Positions 6,323 to 9,943 of a stretch of DNA of 9,943 nt are shown here, piece after piece. The notes under the pieces were generated by a model that saw nothing but the letters and a program-made list of their open reading frames with translations, made no database searches and had not been told where the DNA came from. Where the stretch lies: the NCBI GenBank assembly GCA_003694975.1, contig RFJH01000042.1:1-9943 (forward strand), read 5' to 3'. Source of the DNA: Anaerolineae bacterium. GTDB taxonomy: Bacteria > Chloroflexota > Anaerolineae > Anaerolineales > Villigracilaceae. Position 1 is the first letter of the stretch; each line of letters opens with the position of its first letter. Both the position numbers and the translations under genes were made by a program.

Positions 6323-7667
6323 GTGACTCCAGTTTCCGTATAGCGCGTGCCGGCACCCCGACGACCAGCGTATCCGGCGGCACGTCTTTGGTCACCACAG
6401 AACCGGCACCGGTACGCGCTCGATCGCCGACCTTGAGCGGCGCGACGAGCATTGTATCACTGCCGATGAACACATCCTCACCGATTTCGGTGGGGTGCTT
6501 TTTCTCGCCATCGTAATTACAGGTGATTGTCCCCGCTCCAATGTTCGTCCCCGCGCCAACCGTAGCATTCCCAATGTAGGAAAAGTGCCCCATCTTCACC
6601 CCGGGGCCCAAATAGGAATCCTTCACCTCGCCGAAATTACCCATGTGTACCCCACGCGCCAGATGAGCACCCTTACGCAGGCGGGCAAAGGGACCGATTT
6701 CCACATCCTCTTCCAGATGGGCGCCCTCCACCACCGAAGCGAGCACGGTGCAGCGGTCGCCGATGTGCGAATCGCGCACCAGGGTATTCGGCCCCAACAT
6801 ACACCCCTCGCCAACAGTTGTATCGCCTTGCAGAAAGGTGTTCGGCCAGATGACCGTATCCCGCCCAATGGCCACGCCTGCTTCAATGTAAGTGGCCTCC
6901 GGATTGATCAGTGTGACACCGTTGAGCATGTGCTGGCGGTTGATGCGCTTTCGCATCACGGCCTCCGCCTCGGCCAGATGCACGCGCGTGTTGACGCCGA
7001 TGGCCTCGCTCGCGTCCTCCAGCGTCAACGCCTGCACACTCAACCCCTCCTCGACCGCCAGGGCAATGGTATCGGTCAGGTAATATTCGCCTTTCGGAGA
7101 AAGAGGAACGCGTCGCAGAGCCTCCCAAAGCCAGCCTGCCGAGAAGCAGTACGCGCCGACGTTCAATTCACGAATGGCGCGCTGCTCCGGCGTGGCCTGT
7201 GCTTCTTCCACAATAGCCTGCACACGCCTGTCTTCACCGCGCACCACGCGCCCAAAGCCACGTGGATCATCGGCGAGGACGGTCAACATAGTAACAGGGC
7301 CTTTGTGAGCGCGCTGGGCTTCAATCAGGCGGCTCAACGTCTCACCGCGCAAGAGAGGCATATCGGCGGCGGTCACCAACACCAGGTCTGTTTCGCCCTG
7401 GAGTAACGCCTCCGCCTGCTGGACCGCGTGGCCCGTGCCCAGTTGCGGCTCCTGAACGACGCACTGCCCCGCAGCGCCTACCGCTTCCCGTACCTTCTCC
7501 GCCTCATGCCCGACGACGACGACCACGCGGTCACAACCCGCCTCGTGCACTGCCCGAAGCGCGTGCCAGAGCATCGGGCGTCCCGCCACCGGATGCAACA
7601 CCTTGGGCAAGGAAGATTTCATGCGCGTGCCTCGACCGGCGGCGAGGAGGACAGCAGCAGTTTTCAT
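6309..7667 (-). CDS. glmU: bifunctional UDP-N-acetylglucosamine pyrophosphorylase/glucosamine-1-phosphate N-acetyltransferase
   Basis: Two-domain cytoplasmic enzyme: the C-terminal domain acetylates glucosamine-1-phosphate with acetyl-CoA, and the N-terminal domain then uses UTP to make UDP-GlcNAc for peptidoglycan and glycans. It has 452 residues from ATG 7667. The pyrophosphorylase part shows LAAGRGTRMKSSLPKVLHP (8-26), QLGTGHA (75-81), the metal-binding AADMPLL (100-106, Asp102), ELNVGAY and GVNTR (Asn226). The left-handed beta-helix starts near 250. All six acetyltransferase residues known from E. coli GlmU have counterparts two positions lower: Arg331, Lys349, His361, Tyr364, Asn375 and Lys390. 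A GTG at 7673 in the same frame is an alternative start, but the GGAG at 7676-7679 is eight bases from the ATG and only two from the GTG. An intrinsic terminator lies just upstream, so expression may depend on read-through. Confidence 0.96.
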   Translation of the reverse strand: MKTAAVLLAAGRGTRMKSSLPKVLHPVAGRPMLWHALRAVHEAGCDRVVVVVGHEAEKVREAVGAAGQCVVQEPQLGTGHAVQQAEALLQGETDLVLVTAADMPLLRGETLSRLIEAQRAHKGPVTMLTVLADDPRGFGRVVRGEDRRVQAIVEEAQATPEQRAIRELNVGAYCFSAGWLWEALRRVPLSPKGEYYLTDTIALAVEEGLSVQALTLEDASEAIGVNTRVHLAEAEAVMRKRINRQHMLNGVTLINPEATYIEAGVAIGRDTVIWPNTFLQGDTTVGEGCMLGPNTLVRDSHIGDRCTVLASVVEGAHLEEDVEIGPFARLRKGAHLARGVHMGNFGEVKDSYLGPGVKMGHFSYIGNATVGAGTNIGAGTITCNYDGEKKHPTEIGEDVFIGSDTMLVAPLKVGDRARTGAGSVVTKDVPPDTLVVGVPARAIRKLESRDRD

Positions 7668-7675
7668 CGTCACAT

Positions 7676-7679
7676 CTCC
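7676..7679 (-). promoter_or_regulatory. glmU: Ribosome binding site deciding the glmU start
   Basis: GGAG on the minus strand is eight bases from the ATG at 7667 and two bases from the in-frame GTG at 7673. The spacing favours the ATG and trims two residues from the longest open frame. Confidence 0.7.
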
Positions 7680-7684
7680 ACAGA

Positions 7685-7726
7685 TAAAAAAACAAGGCTC
7701 TACCGCCTGCGGGGCGGCGAGAAGCC
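7685..7726 (-). terminator. Strong intrinsic terminator immediately upstream of glmU
   Basis: On the minus strand CCGCC (7717-7713) pairs with GGCGG (7707-7703) around a CCGCA loop. The stem continues as G-U at 7718/7702, then TCT/AGA and GGC/GCC with single-base bulges at 7719 and 7723, about 12 pairs in all. It is followed directly by TTGTTTTTTT (7695-7686). This is a textbook Rho-independent terminator by pattern. It ends about ten bases before the GGAG of glmU, so it lies in whatever 5' leader an upstream-initiated glmU transcript would have. Confidence 0.8.
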
Positions 7727-7740
7727 CGTTTCTTGACTAG

Positions 7741-7765
7741 AGAAAAGAAGCCCCGCATGTGCGGG
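7741..7765 (-). terminator. Terminator-like hairpin after tRNA-Gln
   Basis: On the minus strand CCCGC (7765-7761), an ACAT loop and GCGGG (7756-7752) form a five-pair all-GC stem, followed by GCTTCTTTTCTCT. The hairpin begins seven bases after the tRNA 3' end. The pyrimidine tail is interrupted by Cs, so it may be a weak terminator or an RNA-processing and stability stem rather than a full stop. Confidence 0.5.
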
Positions 7766-7771
7766 CAAAGG

Positions 7772-7842
7772 CTGGGGCGCCTGGATTCGAACCAAGATCA
7801 ACGGATCCAAAGTCCGCTGTGCTGCCATTGCACCACGCCCCA
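7772..7842 (-). tRNA. tRNA-Gln (anticodon UUG)
   Basis: A 71-base cloverleaf folds on the minus strand. The acceptor stem is TGGGGCG/CGCCCCA (7 pairs), the D arm GTGC-AATGGCA-GCAC, the anticodon arm GCGGA-CTTTGGA-TCCGT with TTG in positions 34-36, a four-base variable loop, and the T arm CTTGG-TTCGAAT-CCAGG with the invariant TTCGAAT loop. The U1-A72 acceptor pair fits bacterial glutamine tRNAs, and the discriminator base is G. CCA is not encoded: the next bases read CCT, so the end must be added by the CCA enzyme. A promoter lies directly upstream and two terminator-like hairpins lie downstream, before glmU. Confidence 0.96.
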
Positions 7843-7854
7843 GTGAGCGAAAAA

Positions 7855-7883
7855 ATTGTAACACAGGGAAAGCGACAGGGCAA
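7855..7883 (-). promoter_or_regulatory. Promoter of tRNA-Gln
   Basis: On the minus strand TTGCCC (7883-7878) and TACAAT (7860-7855) are exactly 17 bases apart. Initiation about seven bases downstream, near 7848, would leave a leader of about six bases before the mature tRNA 5' end at 7842. The promoter starts only four bases after the stop of the response regulator gene, so the tRNA has a signal separate from that gene. Confidence 0.7.
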
Positions 7884-7886
7884 TAT

Positions 7887-8933
7887 CTACTCGTCATCCC
7901 CCGGTGCCAGTCCCAGTTTTCGGGCCTGTTCATAGGATATCGCCCCCGGCTCCGAAATGCGTTGCGTTTTCACCGCTTTCGACCAGAACGAATCTACATC
8001 CTCAGAAGAAAGGGTTTTCTTCGCCTGTGCCAGGAGGGCTTCCAGTTCTTCCGCAGAGGGTTCATGATCACCTTCGTCGTTCTCCTCAACCGTCACGTCC
8101 GCCGCCTCTTCGGCATTCACCACGGGAACCGATGCGCCCAGAGATCGTAATACTTTCTCCACTTCCTCACGCAAGTTGAAGAGGCCCTTCAGCACTTTCG
8201 GCAACCGTTTCCCATCGCCCAGGCGGAGGTTCCCGGCCACGAGCAAGGCATGCACGGCATTGACGGGCAGGAGGAGCATATCCTGATCGCCTCCCTGGAA
8301 AACATGATAGTTGGCCAGTTCTTCCTGGTGGAGAAAACGCGAAACCTTCACAGACGCGCTATAAATCGCAGCCATCGCCGAGAGCAGCGATACCTCCATA
8401 CTGCTATCCACCAGGTCACCGGCACGTGCCAGGACCCGCCCCCGGTCGCTGACCAGGAAGACGGCTTGAGCGTCAAATCGTTTGCGAAAGTCGGATAACA
8501 ACTCAGCAAGTGTCCTGCGTTGTTCTTCCTCCTCAGCAGATTCGGCCGGCAGAATGGTGCGTTCCAAACCCAGGCCACGTTCGACGACGTCCAGAAAATC
8601 GGCCAGTGGGATGGGTTTTTCAAAAATCGCCATCGCCCCGGCCTTAAGCAATTCAGAACGCACCGCCTTCTCCTTCAGGCCGGTGATCAAAATGACTTTG
8701 ACATCCGGCCAGCGCTCGCGTATCTTTCGCATCAATTCCAAACCGTTAATGCCCGGCAAGCGATAGTCGGCTACCAGGAGATCGACGCGCTCACGCGAAG
8801 ACTCCAGGATGGCTTCTTCCCCCGATGGCGACTCGATGACGGTCAACTCGTGAGGTAACGTATCCAACGCCGAATGCAAAAGGCGCAACACATCACGATG
8901 GTCGTCAACGAGGAGGATGCGAGGAATACTCAT
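7887..8933 (-). CDS. response regulator: receiver domain plus Roadblock/LC7-like domain
   Basis: Signalling protein of 348 residues from ATG 8933. Residues 1-122 are a complete CheY-like receiver: the acidic pair Asp10/Asp11 in LLVDD, phospho-acceptor Asp56 in VADYRLPG, Thr84 in ILITG and Lys106 in FEKP. Residues about 141-265 (LSDFRKRFDAQAVFLVSDRGRVLAR, continuing through VHALLVAGNLRLG) have the alternation of a Roadblock/LC7 (MglB-like) domain, which in bacteria usually binds or regulates small Ras-like GTPases. Then come an acidic linker (about 274-292) and a C-terminal helix (about 293-322) containing SFWSKAV. No DNA-binding or enzymatic output domain is visible and no histidine kinase is next to it. 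The ATG is preferred over the GTG at 8951 because AAGGA lies seven bases before it and LVDD then starts at residue 8. It has its own extended -10 promoter. The receiver is certain; the Roadblock call is by eye. Confidence 0.85.
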   Translation of the reverse strand: MSIPRILLVDDHRDVLRLLHSALDTLPHELTVIESPSGEEAILESSRERVDLLVADYRLPGINGLELMRKIRERWPDVKVILITGLKEKAVRSELLKAGAMAIFEKPIPLADFLDVVERGLGLERTILPAESAEEEEQRRTLAELLSDFRKRFDAQAVFLVSDRGRVLARAGDLVDSSMEVSLLSAMAAIYSASVKVSRFLHQEELANYHVFQGGDQDMLLLPVNAVHALLVAGNLRLGDGKRLPKVLKGLFNLREEVEKVLRSLGASVPVVNAEEAADVTVEENDEGDHEPSAEELEALLAQAKKTLSSEDVDSFWSKAVKTQRISEPGAISYEQARKLGLAPGDDE

Positions 8934-8940
8934 AAGGCAA

Positions 8941-8945
8941 TCCTT
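8941..8945 (-). promoter_or_regulatory. Ribosome binding site deciding the response regulator start
   Basis: AAGGA on the minus strand lies seven bases before the ATG at 8933. The longer in-frame start, a GTG at 8951, would lie upstream of this site, so the shorter protein is preferred. Confidence 0.7.
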
Positions 8946-8962
8946 CACCACAAGATGCCTGC

Positions 8963-8971
8963 ATTATAGCA
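8963..8971 (-). promoter_or_regulatory. Extended -10 promoter of the response regulator gene
   Basis: The minus strand reads TGCTATAAT, a perfect TGnTATAAT extended -10 element. No good -35 box is present at 16-18 bases, which fits an extended -10 promoter. Transcription would start near 8956 and give a leader of about 23 bases before the ATG at 8933, with the AAGGA site included. Confidence 0.65.
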
Positions 8972-9049
8972 AAGATTCGGCAAGTGATGCAGCACCGCAC
9001 AGTTCAATCAGGTGACCGCAAAAGATGAAAGGGTGTCTACCATCCTATT

Positions 9050-9943
9050 TCATGGGCTGCACATCGCACCGTAGTCGAACGCTTCAATGTTCCACAGGGC
9101 GCTTACGGAGGTGCCATCCAGGGAGAAGTGACACATATCAGGACGGGCAGCCGCGATTCGTAAACGCGGGTAGAGCGGCACGACCGGCAGATTCTCGGCA
9201 AAGAGTGCCTGAACCTCACGATGCTTTTGAACATACTCCGGCTCATCCGGGAGATAGTATCCTGCCTCGCGGCAGGAGCGGTCGAAGGCCGGATCACCAT
9301 AGCCGGTGACGTTCGTGCCGACCCAGTGATTCGCCTCGGTGGGGATTTCCTCACTCGTATACCAGGCGCATGGCGGCTCGATTCCCGCCGTCCCCATAGC
9401 GTATTCGGCCAGGTCGAAGCGGCGACCGAAGAGCGGTCCCGTCGGCCCGGCCGCGTAGAACGCCTCCACGGGAAGATATTCTACCTGGACGCCAATGCCA
9501 CATTGCGCCAGTGACTCTCTGAGAATCTCGCTCACCTGACGGCGTTGTGTGGCGCCAGTGGTGAGGTAGGTCAATTGAAGCGGTGTGCCGAGGGGTACAC
9601 CGGTCACCCCGACCGCCTGGCGAGGGGTGGAGGGGTCATTATCGTGGTCGCGCCAGCCGATCTCGTCCAGGAGGCGCGTTGCAGCGGTCACATCGAAGGG
9701 GTACGTCTGCACATCGGGGTTGTAGAGAGGATGGTCGGGAGGGAGATACGTATCCGGAACGTCCACGAGGCCGAACAAAACCGTATCCACCACCCGCTGA
9801 CGGTCCAGGCACATTGCAATCGCCTGGCGGGTGCGCACATCGCGGAATATGTCGGCGCGATCGCTGAAGGGAGCATCCACATACCCATCATCATACGAAG
9901 CGGGGCGAATGCCAAAATCGAGGCGCTCCATGGTCATCGTCGG
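9050..9943 (-). CDS. ABC transporter substrate-binding protein, family 5 (C-terminal part, truncated by window edge)
   Basis: C-terminal 297 residues of an extracellular solute-binding protein of family 5, the type that delivers oligopeptides, dipeptides or other solutes to an ABC permease. The frame stays open to the last base of the window, so the N-terminus, signal peptide and ligand-type clues are missing; the ATGs near the edge are internal. The family hallmark VRTRQAIAMCLDRQRVVD is followed by YLPPDHPLYN, then by the YPFDVTAATRLLDEIGW repeat-like helix and a C-terminal LPVVPLYPRLRIAA stretch. The blocks PPCAWYTSEEIP and LWNIEAF resemble solute-binding proteins I associate with Chloroflexota. 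Six cysteines occur in this part, which is many for an exported binding protein. It is codirectional with the response regulator, 116 bases upstream of it, but the latter has its own promoter. I see no convincing terminator in that gap. The substrate cannot be predicted. Confidence 0.85.
   Translation of the reverse strand, partial: PTMTMERLDFGIRPASYDDGYVDAPFSDRADIFRDVRTRQAIAMCLDRQRVVDTVLFGLVDVPDTYLPPDHPLYNPDVQTYPFDVTAATRLLDEIGWRDHDNDPSTPRQAVGVTGVPLGTPLQLTYLTTGATQRRQVSEILRESLAQCGIGVQVEYLPVEAFYAAGPTGPLFGRRFDLAEYAMGTAGIEPPCAWYTSEEIPTEANHWVGTNVTGYGDPAFDRSCREAGYYLPDEPEYVQKHREVQALFAENLPVVPLYPRLRIAAARPDMCHFSLDGTSVSALWNIEAFDYGAMCSP

Noticed and set aside
6495..7406. 303-codon open frame on the plus strand across glmU
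   Set aside because: It is antisense to a conserved enzyme and its translation shows no family motif.
7667..7770. T-box riboswitch or glmS-type ribozyme controlling glmU
   Set aside because: The segment is too short and I see no T-box consensus, specifier loop or ribozyme core; only terminator-like hairpins are present.
8952..9049. Terminator for the solute-binding protein gene
   Set aside because: Short complementary pieces exist, such as GGTG/CATC types, but no stem above four pairs is followed by a T-run.

Overview
The window looks like a bacterial chromosome segment, probably from the Chloroflexota (Anaerolineae-like). That assignment is inference from GC-rich genes, a receiver plus Roadblock-like regulator, and a family 5 solute-binding protein whose C-terminal half resembles those I associate with this phylum. 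No mobile element, CRISPR array or phage gene is visible. Coding density is high, with no gene-free stretch above about 120 bases.

Region 1 (1-2605, plus strand) is the end of a nucleotide-sugar operon: the C-terminal part of a WecE-type aminotransferase, then rfbB (dTDP-glucose 4,6-dehydratase) and rfbA (glucose-1-phosphate thymidylyltransferase). The genes overlap by 1 and 4 bases. Together they would make dTDP-4-amino-4,6-dideoxygalactose (dTDP-Fuc4N) from glucose-1-phosphate. No rmlC or rmlD is present, so the visible part does not point to rhamnose.

Region 2 (2613-3829, plus strand) is a geranylgeranyl-reductase-family flavoprotein with its own promoter-like sequence so close to the start codon that its transcript could be almost leaderless. 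It converges on and overlaps recO.

Region 3 (3812-7667, minus strand, read right to left) is a tightly packed set: glmU, a CBS-pair/CorC-HlyC membrane protein, cytidine deaminase (cdd) and recO. The first three junctions are overlaps or very short gaps, so one operon is likely. It supplies UDP-GlcNAc for the envelope, pyrimidine salvage and recombination repair.

Region 4 (7685-7883, minus strand) holds tRNA-Gln(UUG) with a good promoter, followed by two terminator-like hairpins. The second, strong one ends only about 10 bases before the glmU ribosome binding site. An 8-base perfect inverted repeat would allow the two hairpins to be replaced by an alternative pairing, so the tRNA-to-glmU interval may be a read-through or attenuation point.

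Region 5 (7887-9943, minus strand) holds a response regulator with a Roadblock/LC7-like domain behind a perfect extended -10 promoter element, and the 3' part of an ABC transporter family 5 substrate-binding protein that runs off the right edge.

Most of the window is ordinary housekeeping and envelope metabolism. The points most worth a second look are the tRNA-Gln/terminator/glmU leader, the receiver-Roadblock regulator, and the near-leaderless reductase.
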